From: Gemmataceae bacterium | Lineage (GTDB): Bacteria > Planctomycetota > Planctomycetia > Gemmatales > Gemmataceae | NCBI GenBank assembly: GCA_019752375.1 | Contig: JAIEMG010000066.1 | Coordinates: 1-44,356, forward strand | Length of the DNA stretch: 44,356 nt | Reading direction: 5' to 3' | Part shown: piece by piece, positions 1 to 7,163 of the stretch | Layout of the letters: every line of letters begins with the position of its first letter | Numbering within the stretch: the first letter of the stretch is position 1 | The notes under the pieces: model-generated | What the model was told of the DNA's origin: nothing | Databases searched by the model: none | Seen by the model: the letters and a program-made list of their open reading frames with translations, nothing else | Position numbers and translations under genes: made by a program

Positions 1-68
1 ACGGTCCGCCCCCGCACGACGGCACGAGAAAAATCAGCGACGGAGCTTGACAAAAGCGGTCTCATAGA

Positions 69-95
69 AGGCGGTTTGGAGGCCCCAAACCGCCT
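69..95 (-). terminator. Hairpin downstream of the Ser/Thr kinase gene
   Basis: A perfect 11-bp inverted repeat (69-79 with 85-95) encloses a 5-base loop. It lies 44 bases past the stop codon of the kinase gene on the minus strand. No clear U-tract follows, so it may act as a terminator or as an mRNA 3'-end stabiliser. I see no gene in bases 1-138. Confidence 0.5.
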
Positions 96-138
96 GAAGG
101 CGGAACTACGAACAAAGGCAAATCATGAAGACGTGGTA

Positions 139-1485
139 TCAGGGACGCGGACCAGGGCCGCCGGGCCCGAATGGGCGACCGCCATCCTTCCCCCGGCCGC
201 CGCCGAAGTCAGGACGCTTGCCGCGATCACCGCGGTCGCCGCGCTTCTCCCTGGTGGTCGGTTCCTCGGCAGCCGTCGTGGTTGGAGCGGCAACGGCCGG
301 TGTGGTGGCTGGAGGCGCTTCCTCGTGGCCGCCGGACATGGCGACCGAACCGATCAAGCCGAACATGACCAGACCGAAGAGCGCGATTCCTGTCGCGGCC
401 AGCAGGCGATTGCGTCGCGTCGTGGGCCAGAAGCGAATGCTCTGTGCACGACAGAGCGGCTGCAGTGCCGAGGCGACCTGGGCGGCGGTCTGGAAGCGAT
501 CTTCCGGCTTCTTGGCGAGCAGCTTGCGCAGGATAGCGCGCAGCTCGCGCGGCACCTGCGGCCGCTGCTTCTCGATGGCGGGGACTTCGTCGAGCTGATG
601 GTGCAGTAATTTCTCCACGCAGTTGGCGCCGGCAAAAGGCGTTTGACCCGCGAGGAGATAGTAGAGCGTGCAACCCAGACTATAAATATCGGCCCGGCGA
701 TCCGTGGTGCTGGCGTTCTTCGCCTGCTCCGGGGCCATGAAGTCCGCGGTGCCGACGACGGCGCCCATCTGCGTGACTTCCTTGCCGCCTTCTTCCGCGG
801 CACCAGTCGACGTGAGGCGAGCCAGCCCCATGTCGAGGACCTTGACCAGCGACGGCTCGCCAGGCGTGCTGCCGGACACGATGAGCAGGTTGGACGGCTT
901 GATGTCGCGGTGGATCAGGCCACGCTCGTGAGCGTGGTGCAAGCCGATCGCTGCCTGGCGGATGTACTCGCACGCCTCCGCAATCGGCAACCGGCCACGC
1001 TGCTTCACCAGGGCGGCCAGGTCGGTGCCTTCGACGTATTCCATGGCGAGGAAATAGGTCTCGCTGACGTGGTCCGCGTCGTAAAGCGTGACAATGTTCG
1101 GGTGCGAGAGCTGTGCGGCGGCCATCGCCTCGCGTTGGAAGCGCTGGACCGCATTGGGATTCATCCGGTTTTCCTTGCGGATGAGCTTCACGGCAGCGAT
1201 GCGGTTCAGTTTCTGATGGCGGGCCTTGTAAACCTGCCCCATGCCGCCTTCGCCGATGCGTTCGAGCAGGTGATACGGGCCGACGGTCAGGTCCGCGCCG
1301 TTGCCCAGGAGTTGATTGATCTGGTACGGCGTCAGCCAGCCGAGCTGGACGAGGTGCTTGCTCAGGTCCCTGACGTCCTGAAACCGCCCCTGAAGCTCGG
1401 ACGACAGCCGGGCCTGGTGTGAATTCGGCAGCAATCGAAACTGGCCAATGGTCTGGACCAGAGTGGGGACGGAATGAGCAGCCAT
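139..1485 (-). CDS. Membrane-anchored Ser/Thr protein kinase
   Basis: A 448-residue Hanks-type protein kinase that should phosphorylate Ser/Thr on unknown partners at the inner membrane. Visible motifs are the glycine loop GEGGMG (78-83), the catalytic lysine in AVK (K100), HRD with D194, K196 and N199, a DMG variant of DFG (218-220), and APE (251-253). A short N-terminal region containing LGWLTPYQINQLL precedes the kinase domain, as I recall for many Gemmata kinases. One hydrophobic segment (about 362-384) is followed by a roughly 60-residue Pro/Ala/Thr then Gly/Arg-rich tail. That tail lacks PASTA or WD40 repeats, so no ligand-binding domain is evident. The start is supported by an AGGAGG site just upstream. 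The gene stands alone, with a repeat-containing spacer upstream. Confidence 0.93.
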   Translation of the reverse strand: MAAHSVPTLVQTIGQFRLLPNSHQARLSSELQGRFQDVRDLSKHLVQLGWLTPYQINQLLGNGADLTVGPYHLLERIGEGGMGQVYKARHQKLNRIAAVKLIRKENRMNPNAVQRFQREAMAAAQLSHPNIVTLYDADHVSETYFLAMEYVEGTDLAALVKQRGRLPIAEACEYIRQAAIGLHHAHERGLIHRDIKPSNLLIVSGSTPGEPSLVKVLDMGLARLTSTGAAEEGGKEVTQMGAVVGTADFMAPEQAKNASTTDRRADIYSLGCTLYYLLAGQTPFAGANCVEKLLHHQLDEVPAIEKQRPQVPRELRAILRKLLAKKPEDRFQTAAQVASALQPLCRAQSIRFWPTTRRNRLLAATGIALFGLVMFGLIGSVAMSGGHEEAPPATTPAVAAPTTTAAEEPTTREKRGDRGDRGKRPDFGGGRGKDGGRPFGPGGPGPRP

Positions 1486-1583
1486 GGCGGGAAACCTCCT
1501 GACCCGTTACCGTAGGTCAGAGATTGAACCCCGCACGGACCGGATAGTTGCGAATTTGAAGCCGCCGCGGTGCGGGGAACGAC

Positions 1584-1714
1584 TGAGGAATGACTAATGA
1601 GTAAGGACTAATGACCAAGGAATGCCCAAATCCCACTGACCATCCGTCGGACCGACTCCCTGCATTGTTAGGCCTTGGGACTTGGGCATTGATTAGACAT
1701 TAGTCATTTCCTCA
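1584..1714. repeat. Imperfect inverted-repeat element (copy 1)
   Basis: The left arm (about 1584-1635) and right arm (about 1673-1714) are imperfect reverse complements. Outer blocks 1584-1599 and 1698-1714 match with one extra base. Inner blocks 1621-1635 and 1677-1691 match over 15 bases with one mismatch. The element fills the spacer between the kinase start and the stop codon of the sulfite-oxidase-like gene, which it just overlaps. A related element occurs at 40751-40873. Confidence 0.65.
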
Positions 1715-2827
1715 CGCCATCACCATGAACGTCTTCGTCTGAATCCCATTGCGTCCCGATTTCAGATAGGGCCGCGGTTCGGGCTGGGCGAAACCGTTCA
1801 GGTCCACGGTGCGGACGCGGAACTCGTATGCGCCCGCTTTCAGGTCCTTCAGCGTGACCGACCATTGCGCGATGCTGTATCGCATCGGCCAGTCCTTCGG
1901 CTTGCCCTCGGCGTTGAATCCCCACACGTCTTTCGGCATGACGCCGTCGGGGAGCTGGCCGCCCCAGCTGGCGGGTGCGGGCTCAATGGCGCATGGCTCC
2001 CATTTGGCCGTCTTCCAGGCCGGATCGTCGTCGGCCACCTTGCCGTGCGTTCCCGCATCGGGTCGCAGCCAGTATTCGACACGCTTCAGGCCCGACCAGC
2101 CGACCATCGCCACGCCGCGCAGGTCGATCGCCGCGCCGGACTTGAAAGTCTCCGGGCTGTCGTCGATGCGGGCCATCGTTTTCAGGTAGGAATCGGGGTC
2201 GTTGTTGTTGTTGGCGTAGGTGTCGTTGGCCTTGTAGTCGTTGGTCAGCGTGATGCGATGGAGCCACTTGACCGACTTGAAGCCGTGCGCCCACGGCACC
2301 ACGATGCGCACCGGGCCGCCGCGCAGCAGCGACAGCGGTTGACCGTTGAGCAGGTAGGCGACAAAGATCGGCAGGTCCCAGGGCGGCGTCTCCATCACCT
2401 GGTTGTAGCCGAGCGATGACTGAAAGAGTTGCTTCGCGTCGTTGTTGTGAAACCCGTGCCAGTATACGCGGCGGACGTTGTCCACCTTGCCGACGAGGCG
2501 CAGCACCTCACGCAACGGCACGCCTTCCCACAGGCCCTGGCCGAGCGGCTGGTCGAGATTCAGGCACTGCATCGCCTTGAGGAACTTGATGCCGTGCGTC
2601 TTTCCGAGTTCCTTCAGCGTGGGCAGATCGATGGCCGTGTTGTCGTCGAGCTTGCGCGGCTTTTCCAGCTTGGAGGATTCGTCGCCGACGATCTCCAGGC
2701 GCCAGGTCTCGGGCGTCAGGCGCGCTTTGACCAAGTCGTCGCCCTTGAGCGAATGCGGCTTCGGGCTGCCACGGCTGACGTCGCGAAATTTCTCCGGATC
2801 GGTGAGGAACTTGGGGGCAGGGTCCAT
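1712..2827 (-). CDS. Sulfite-oxidase-fold molybdopterin protein
   Basis: A 371-residue protein resembling the sulfite oxidase / sulfite dehydrogenase family, which binds a molybdenum-pterin cofactor and oxidises sulfite or related substrates. The oxidoreductase domain spans about residues 35-205 and includes a single candidate Mo-ligating cysteine (C88 in AMQCLNLDQ), RGGPVRIVVPW and GFKSVKWLHRI. The C-terminal part (about 225-365) resembles the Mo-cofactor dimerisation domain, including GVAMVGWSGLKRVEYW. I chose the internal ATG at 2827 because GGGAG lies about 9 bases upstream; the open frame reaches 2959 but the added residues look non-coding. No Sec or Tat signal is seen, unlike most bacterial relatives, so it may be cytoplasmic. 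No cytochrome partner gene is adjacent. The exact substrate cannot be read from the sequence. Confidence 0.85.
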   Translation of the reverse strand: MDPAPKFLTDPEKFRDVSRGSPKPHSLKGDDLVKARLTPETWRLEIVGDESSKLEKPRKLDDNTAIDLPTLKELGKTHGIKFLKAMQCLNLDQPLGQGLWEGVPLREVLRLVGKVDNVRRVYWHGFHNNDAKQLFQSSLGYNQVMETPPWDLPIFVAYLLNGQPLSLLRGGPVRIVVPWAHGFKSVKWLHRITLTNDYKANDTYANNNNDPDSYLKTMARIDDSPETFKSGAAIDLRGVAMVGWSGLKRVEYWLRPDAGTHGKVADDDPAWKTAKWEPCAIEPAPASWGGQLPDGVMPKDVWGFNAEGKPKDWPMRYSIAQWSVTLKDLKAGAYEFRVRTVDLNGFAQPEPRPYLKSGRNGIQTKTFMVMA

Positions 2828-2936
2828 CGGCGGATCTCCCGAAGGTTGGTGAGGGACACCGGGAAGGAGAGCACGGAACTTTCCGATCCGAGGGTGTGGC
2901 GGCAAGCCCTCCCAGGTCTGTCGGCAACGTCCGATT

Positions 2937-2958
2937 TGGCAGACCTGGAGGTCTGCCA
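2937..2958. repeat. 22-base perfect palindrome
   Basis: Two perfect 10-base arms (2937-2946 and 2949-2958) flank a central GG. It lies in the roughly 210-base spacer between the sulfite-oxidase-like gene and the small basic gene. It could be an operator, a terminator for the 44-residue gene (80 bases downstream of its stop), or a dispersed palindromic repeat. Confidence 0.5.
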
Positions 2959-3036
2959 CGACGATGACAAGTCTCGCCTTGCCGTTACTCGTCCCGGGTT
3001 CCGGTTCCGCCCGATGTGGGTCGCTGAGCGGATGGG

Positions 3037-3171
3037 CTACCGCTTCCCAGGCTTCTTGCGCTTGGTGTTCTTGCGAAGCTTGATTCGCCTTTCGATCTTG
3101 GCGCCTGCCAATGGCGCCTTGATGGCCTTCCGGCGTCGCTTTGCGGCGGTCCGCAGTTCCTTGCGTCTCAT
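3037..3171 (-). CDS. Small highly basic protein, 44 residues
   Basis: This is a short minus-strand gene. It begins MRRKELRTAAKRRRKAIKAP and ends KNTKRKKPGKR. About half of its residues are Lys or Arg, with only two acidic residues, both Glu, and no Cys or Trp. A good ribosome-binding site (GAGGA, 6 bases from the ATG) argues that it is translated. The composition suggests an RNA- or DNA-binding peptide such as a ribosome-associated or nucleoid-type factor, but I recognise no family and assign no function. It stands alone, upstream of the sulfite-oxidase-like gene on the same strand with a palindrome between them. A chance GC-rich frame is possible, but the paired ribosome-binding site and consistent Lys/Arg pattern make that less likely. 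Confidence 0.6.
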   Translation of the reverse strand: MRRKELRTAAKRRRKAIKAPLAGAKIERRIKLRKNTKRKKPGKR

Positions 3172-3286
3172 CGAAATTCCTCTTTTAGTTGGCTCGTACT
3201 TGAACGGTTGAAAAGTGCCACGGACGTCGGTTGCTTCCGACCCTCAAGGCGTACGCTTAAACTGCGCGCGGCGATTGATTTATTTC

Positions 3287-3325
3287 TAACCACCCGGCCA
3301 GGATTCGAACCTGGACAATGAGAGT
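3287..3325 (-). pseudogene. tRNA 3'-half remnant
   Basis: Read on the minus strand, 3314-3298 forms a canonical T arm: a 5-bp stem of ccagg and cctgg around the loop ttcgaat. It is preceded by a 4-base variable loop (ttgt) and a possible anticodon-stem 3' strand (tctca), and followed by seven bases (ccgggtg) that could be an acceptor 3' strand. No matching 5' acceptor (cacccgg), D arm or CCA end is found nearby, so this is not a functional tRNA. It could be a leftover of element integration at a tRNA gene. Confidence 0.45.
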
Positions 3326-3718
3326 CTATCCGGAGAGTTTTCCCATGAAATTAGGGGCCTTGGTGATTCATGCGGGGCCTGAAACCGGATGATCGCCGAA
3401 ATATCCAGCAGAAAACGCGATTCAGGCGTGATCGCAATTCCAGGATACCCCTAGTTTCAAGCGTTTCTTTGCAGATAGACTCTGAGAGCCAAAACCTCTC
3501 CGAGCATCTTATCCATGCGTCCGGGATTGTCCACAAGCGTCTATCATGCAATGGCTTATCGTCTCTTGGAGTTCCACGTATATCTTCTGTCGAGAATTTA
3601 CCGGTTTCCAGGCCGTCAGTCCCATGATTGTCCGACGAAATCGAGACCGTTGGCTTGAGAACGGACGGGAAAGGGGGCAGACATGCTCTGTAGAAACCCC
3701 CGATTTCGCGGAGGTTTC

Positions 3719-3774
3719 GGCCGGCACAGCCGGCCCTACAGGCCTAAGTTTTTGTAGGGCCGGCTGTGCCGGCC
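3719..3774. repeat. Perfect 22-bp inverted repeat with 12-base loop
   Basis: Arms at 3719-3740 and 3753-3774 are exact reverse complements rich in GGCCGGC and CAGCCGGCC. The stem would be very stable. It resembles bacterial intergenic palindromic repeats of the REP kind, but no second copy occurs in this window. Confidence 0.7.
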
Positions 3775-3819
3775 GCAACCGTACGGTGCCTCAAAGCGTG
3801 GTTTTCTACAGGGCAGGTC

Positions 3820-3874
3820 AGGCACCGTTGTGGGCAGCATCCTTCGGGCCGTGGCCGTTCCGGCAACGGTGCCT
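3820..3874. repeat. 11-bp inverted repeat beside the PilZ gene end
   Basis: Arms aggcaccgttg (3820-3830) and caacggtgcct (3864-3874) are exact reverse complements with a 33-base loop. The pairing extends into flanking gggcagg/cctgccc with a 4-base offset. It lies about 50 bases beyond the PilZ stop codon and could form a 3' hairpin for that transcript. Confidence 0.5.
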
Positions 3875-3927
3875 GCCCCTTTCCGGACAGACTTTTAGTC
3901 GTCTGAGCCGCAAGCGGCGGAATGATG

Positions 3928-4290
3928 TCACATCAGCGCCAGCAACTCCGCCTCGCTCAGTTTGGTCGTGAACGCACAGCCCAGGAGCCAATGCTCCTTC
4001 CCTTCCTTGGTCAGGCGCACCACCCGCACGAGCAGCGTTCGCGCCGACAAACGGTCGGCATCTTGAAGCTCAATCGACAACAACGTCCCCGGCTCGAACC
4101 GACGGTTGACGACAATGCCTACCCCCCCGGTGGACAGGTCGCGCACCGTCGCTGTCCATGATTCGTCCTTCCGGCGCGCGGTAAGAGGCCGACAGGTGTT
4201 GTCAGCGCTGAAACTCTCGGGATCGCAGGGATAGCGAACTGAAGCGCGACGTTCCGCACCGGACGCGGGCCCAACGGGTTCTTCAGGCAT
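3928..4290 (-). CDS. PilZ domain protein
   Basis: A 120-residue single-domain PilZ protein, a family that binds the second messenger cyclic di-GMP and passes the signal to motility, adhesion or polysaccharide machinery. The binding signature is present: RxxxR at 15-19 (RASVR) and D-x-S-x-x-G at 51-56 (DLSTGG). The remaining beta-barrel is completed by about residue 110. I chose the ATG at 4290, which has GAGGT upstream. A longer 170-residue form starting at a GTG (4440) overlapping the LysR stop codon by four bases is possible, and would couple it to LysR, but its extra N-terminus looks non-coding. It lies 146 bases downstream of the LysR gene on the same strand. No partner effector is adjacent. 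Confidence 0.85.
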   Translation of the reverse strand: MPEEPVGPASGAERRASVRYPCDPESFSADNTCRPLTARRKDESWTATVRDLSTGGVGIVVNRRFEPGTLLSIELQDADRLSARTLLVRVVRLTKEGKEHWLLGCAFTTKLSEAELLALM

Positions 4291-4436
4291 CGCAACCTCG
4301 CAAGCGGTTTGGCCGATTGGTGCGCGGATGGTTCGAGCGCATCCAACGATTCCGGCAGGCAATGGAATCTTAACAGCCGTTCCGATACGGGTGCAATCAA
4401 AACCCACGATCAAAACCGACGCGAGGAAAGCGCTCG

Positions 4437-5375
4437 TCACTTCCGTGCCTTCAACATCCCGCGCAGTATCTCGGCAAACGCCTGCACGTGTCCCATGTTA
4501 AGGTCGCCCTTGCGCCAGACCAGGTGGATCGCCAGCTTGCCGAAGTAACGGCTCATCGACCGCTCGTGCAGGTTGGGCGCGATCGGACGCGTCGGCAGCC
4601 CCGTCACCAGGCCGATGCCGAAGCCCAGCTCGACGTAGCGGCGGACCACGTGCGGAAACGACGCCTCGATGCGTCGTGGCTGCGTCTGAAAGAGGCCGGC
4701 TTTCTCCAGCGTGGCCCGCATCACGGTGTCGCCGAACGACTGCGGCGAGTTCACCACCGGCCAGGCAAGGAGATCACCTGGCCGGACGGTCCGTCTGCGC
4801 GCCAGCGGATGGTCGAGGGGCGTCACCAGGTTGATGTCCGCCTCGTAGCCCGGCTCGAAGGTCAGCCGCGGGCTCGGCGGGCGCGTCGGCCCGATGGAAG
4901 TCAGTCCCACGTCCGCCTGGCCCGATTCGACGGCGCCGGCCACCTGCTCGATCCGTTGCTCCAGCAAGCGCAGACGCACGTTGGGATGGCGGCGTTCGAA
5001 CTCCAGGATCGTGTTCGGCAAGTCTTCCACCAGGATGCGCTGATTGGTTGCAACCGTCAGCAGCGTCTCCGTCTTGCCGCGGGCTTCCGCGACACGGCGT
5101 TTCAGGGAATCGATGGTCGTCACCAGGGGCGCCGCCAGCTCGACGAGCAGGGCGCCGGTCTCGGTCAGCCGGCAGCCGTGCGCTTGCCGCTGAATCAGTG
5201 GGGCGGCAAAGGCTCGTTCGAGCGCATGGACCTGCTCCCAGACGGTGGGCTGCGCGATGCCAAGCGCCTCGGCGGCGGCGGTCAGGCTGCCTGTGCGAGC
5301 CGTCTCGCACAGGCTGCGGAGCTGCTGAAGGCGGATTTCCTTGTACGAACGACGGGTGGGTTTCATGGATGCCAT
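4437..5375 (-). CDS. LysR-family transcriptional regulator
   Basis: A 312-residue LysR-type regulator. Residues about 14-75 form the winged helix-turn-helix (LQQLRSLCETARTGSLTAAAEALGIAQPTVWEQVHALE), and about 100-300 form the two-lobed effector domain typical of coinducer binding. Length and order are normal for the family. The inducer cannot be read from the sequence. The gene is divergent from the DUF1501 gene starting at 5539, with about 160 bases between them, the classic arrangement in which a LysR protein controls its neighbour and itself. Two near starts exist (ATG at 5375 and at 5366), and neither has a strong ribosome-binding site. Confidence 0.92.
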   Translation of the reverse strand: MASMKPTRRSYKEIRLQQLRSLCETARTGSLTAAAEALGIAQPTVWEQVHALERAFAAPLIQRQAHGCRLTETGALLVELAAPLVTTIDSLKRRVAEARGKTETLLTVATNQRILVEDLPNTILEFERRHPNVRLRLLEQRIEQVAGAVESGQADVGLTSIGPTRPPSPRLTFEPGYEADINLVTPLDHPLARRRTVRPGDLLAWPVVNSPQSFGDTVMRATLEKAGLFQTQPRRIEASFPHVVRRYVELGFGIGLVTGLPTRPIAPNLHERSMSRYFGKLAIHLVWRKGDLNMGHVQAFAEILRGMLKARK

Positions 5376-5538
5376 GTTATAGGTGATTCCGATTTCTCCT
5401 CAAGAAAAAACTCGGATTCTTCGATCTTGCGATCCACTCCGTGGGCCGATATCGTTTCTTCCACGGCGATCGAGCGGCGTCCTTCCCTCCCAACACACGA
5501 TCGCCACCTACCGACTTCGTGCCTGCCTGGAGTGCGCC

Positions 5539-6924
5539 ATGCTGACCATCACGGGTTCCCGGCAATCCTACTGCGACGGCATTGGCCGCCGAAGCTTCCT
5601 CAAGGTCGGCGCCATGGGCGCGGCCGGGATGGCGTTGCCCGAGATCTTGCGGCATCGGGCCGAAGCAGGTTCCACCAAGCCCGCGTCGCCGCGCGGCGTG
5701 ATCATCGTCTGCCTGACTGGCGGTCCGAGCCATCTCGACATGTACGACATGAAGCCCGACGCGCCCGAGGAATGCCGGGGCCAGTTCAAACCCATTCAGA
5801 CCAACGTGCCGGGGCTGGACATCTGCGAGCACATGCCGCTACAGGCGAAGATTGCCGACAAGCTGGCGCTCGTGCGCAACATGTCGTGGACGCTCAACGA
5901 TCACAAGCTGCACGAGCTGTACACGGGCTTTGCCGGCGACGTGAAGGCGCCGTTCCTGTCGCCGCCGGTCCGACCGGCTTTCGGCTCGGTCGTCAGCAAG
6001 ATACGCAGTGGGACAAAGCACCTGCTGCCGCAATACGTCAGCATGGGACCGTCGGACTTCTATCACATTCCCGCGTCCGACACGCCGCTGTATCTGGGCT
6101 CGGCTCACGCCCCCTTCGAGCCGAAGGGGCAGGGCCTCGCCAACATGGAGTTGAAGGCCGGCATGACGCGCGACCGCCTGGACGAGCGCCGCGGCCTGCT
6201 CGGCTCCTTCGACCAGATGCGGCGTGAGCTGGACGCGCGCGGGCAGATGGAATCGGTGGACCAGTACACGGCCAAGGCGCTCGACATGATGACGTCGCCG
6301 GCCGTGCGCGATGCATTCGATATCGAGAAAGAGGCGCCCAAGGTCCGCGAACTCTACGGTCCGGACGTCAAGTTCAAGTGGGAGTACCAGGCCGGCCACA
6401 CCTGGCACGCTTCGCGCTTCCTGATGGCCCGACGGCTGGTCGAGGCGGGAGTGCCCGTGGTCACGCTGGCCGAAGGCGGCTGGGACGATCACGGCAAGGT
6501 GAACAACGCGTCGCCGCAGGGCACCCTGTTCGAGCGGATGAAGGAGAAGCTGCCTGTTTACGATCGCTCGATTTACGCCTTGATTTCCGACATCCACCAG
6601 CGCGGCTTGCAGAACGACATTGCAGTGCTGGTTTGGGGGGAGTTCGGACGCACGCCGCGCGTCAACTTCGCCGGCGGCCGCGACCACTGGACGAGGGCCG
6701 GCTTCTCCTTATTCGCGGGCGGCGGCTTCCATACGGGGCAGGTCATCGGCAAGACCGACGAGCGCGGCCAGGTGCCGGTGAACAAGGCATACACGCCGCA
6801 AAACGTGTTCGCCTCGCTCTACAACGTGCTCGGCATCGACCCGGACAACGAAACCTACTCCCACCCGAGCGGCCGCCCGATGCACTTGCTGGACGACACC
6901 AATCGGATTACCGAACTCGGATAG
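5539..6924 (+). CDS. DUF1501 secreted protein (first copy)
   Basis: A 461-residue DUF1501 protein, a family that is abundant in planctomycetes and related to the alkaline-phosphatase/sulfatase fold. The N-terminus has a twin-arginine-like leader (RRSFLKVGAMGAAGMALP, arginines 17-18), suggesting Tat export. Family landmarks are GGPSHLDMYDMKPDAPEE, LVRNMSW, RRLVEAGVPVVTL, WDDHGK, GEFGRTP and GRDHW. No sulfatase C-x-P-x-R motif is present, so enzymatic activity is unproven. The start was chosen at the ATG with GGAG eight bases upstream; the frame extends further 5' but without coding character. In planctomycetes these genes usually sit next to a DUF1549/DUF1553 cytochrome-like partner, which is absent here. 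It is divergent from LysR and followed by a terminator. Confidence 0.88.
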   Translation: MLTITGSRQSYCDGIGRRSFLKVGAMGAAGMALPEILRHRAEAGSTKPASPRGVIIVCLTGGPSHLDMYDMKPDAPEECRGQFKPIQTNVPGLDICEHMPLQAKIADKLALVRNMSWTLNDHKLHELYTGFAGDVKAPFLSPPVRPAFGSVVSKIRSGTKHLLPQYVSMGPSDFYHIPASDTPLYLGSAHAPFEPKGQGLANMELKAGMTRDRLDERRGLLGSFDQMRRELDARGQMESVDQYTAKALDMMTSPAVRDAFDIEKEAPKVRELYGPDVKFKWEYQAGHTWHASRFLMARRLVEAGVPVVTLAEGGWDDHGKVNNASPQGTLFERMKEKLPVYDRSIYALISDIHQRGLQNDIAVLVWGEFGRTPRVNFAGGRDHWTRAGFSLFAGGGFHTGQVIGKTDERGQVPVNKAYTPQNVFASLYNVLGIDPDNETYSHPSGRPMHLLDDTNRITELG

Positions 6925-6950
6925 CAGTTTTCACCGCAGCGCACGCATGG

Positions 6951-7006
6951 AAACGCGGAGGGAGGACCGACTCACGTCGATCCCTTCTCCGCGTTTTTTC
7001 GCGTTT
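6951..7006 (+). terminator. Rho-independent terminator after DUF1501
   Basis: The arms aaacgcggag (6951-6960) and ctccgcgttt (6987-6996) are exact reverse complements, with further partial pairing inside. A run of six T (6994-6999) and a second T run follow. It lies 27 bases past the stop codon and separates the DUF1501 gene from the outer-membrane genes. Confidence 0.7.
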
Positions 7007-7163
7007 TTCGCTGCATTCGTTCAAGATCGGATAATCGGAATAGCCGTTAATTTCCGGCGTCGCTCGTCCGATGCTATTCCTGGATGAAACCGCTTCGCCT
7101 CCTGCCCTCTTGCGCCGCTCCTTCGCGAAATCCCCCAGTCTATTCGAACCAAGGAAGAGTGTC

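Larger units (their letters stand above)
3172..3927. other. Gene-free, repeat-rich spacer
   Basis: About 750 bases without a credible gene; the short open frames here lack ribosome-binding sites and family resemblance. It holds a tRNA 3'-half remnant (3287-3325), a perfect 22-bp inverted repeat (3719-3774) and a second inverted repeat (3820-3874). The stretch 3330-3660 is less GC-rich than its surroundings. Confidence 0.7.

Noticed and set aside
4291..4440. GTG start extending PilZ to 170 residues
   Set aside because: It gives an attractive 4-base overlap with LysR, but the added 50 residues look non-coding and the internal ATG has a better ribosome-binding site.
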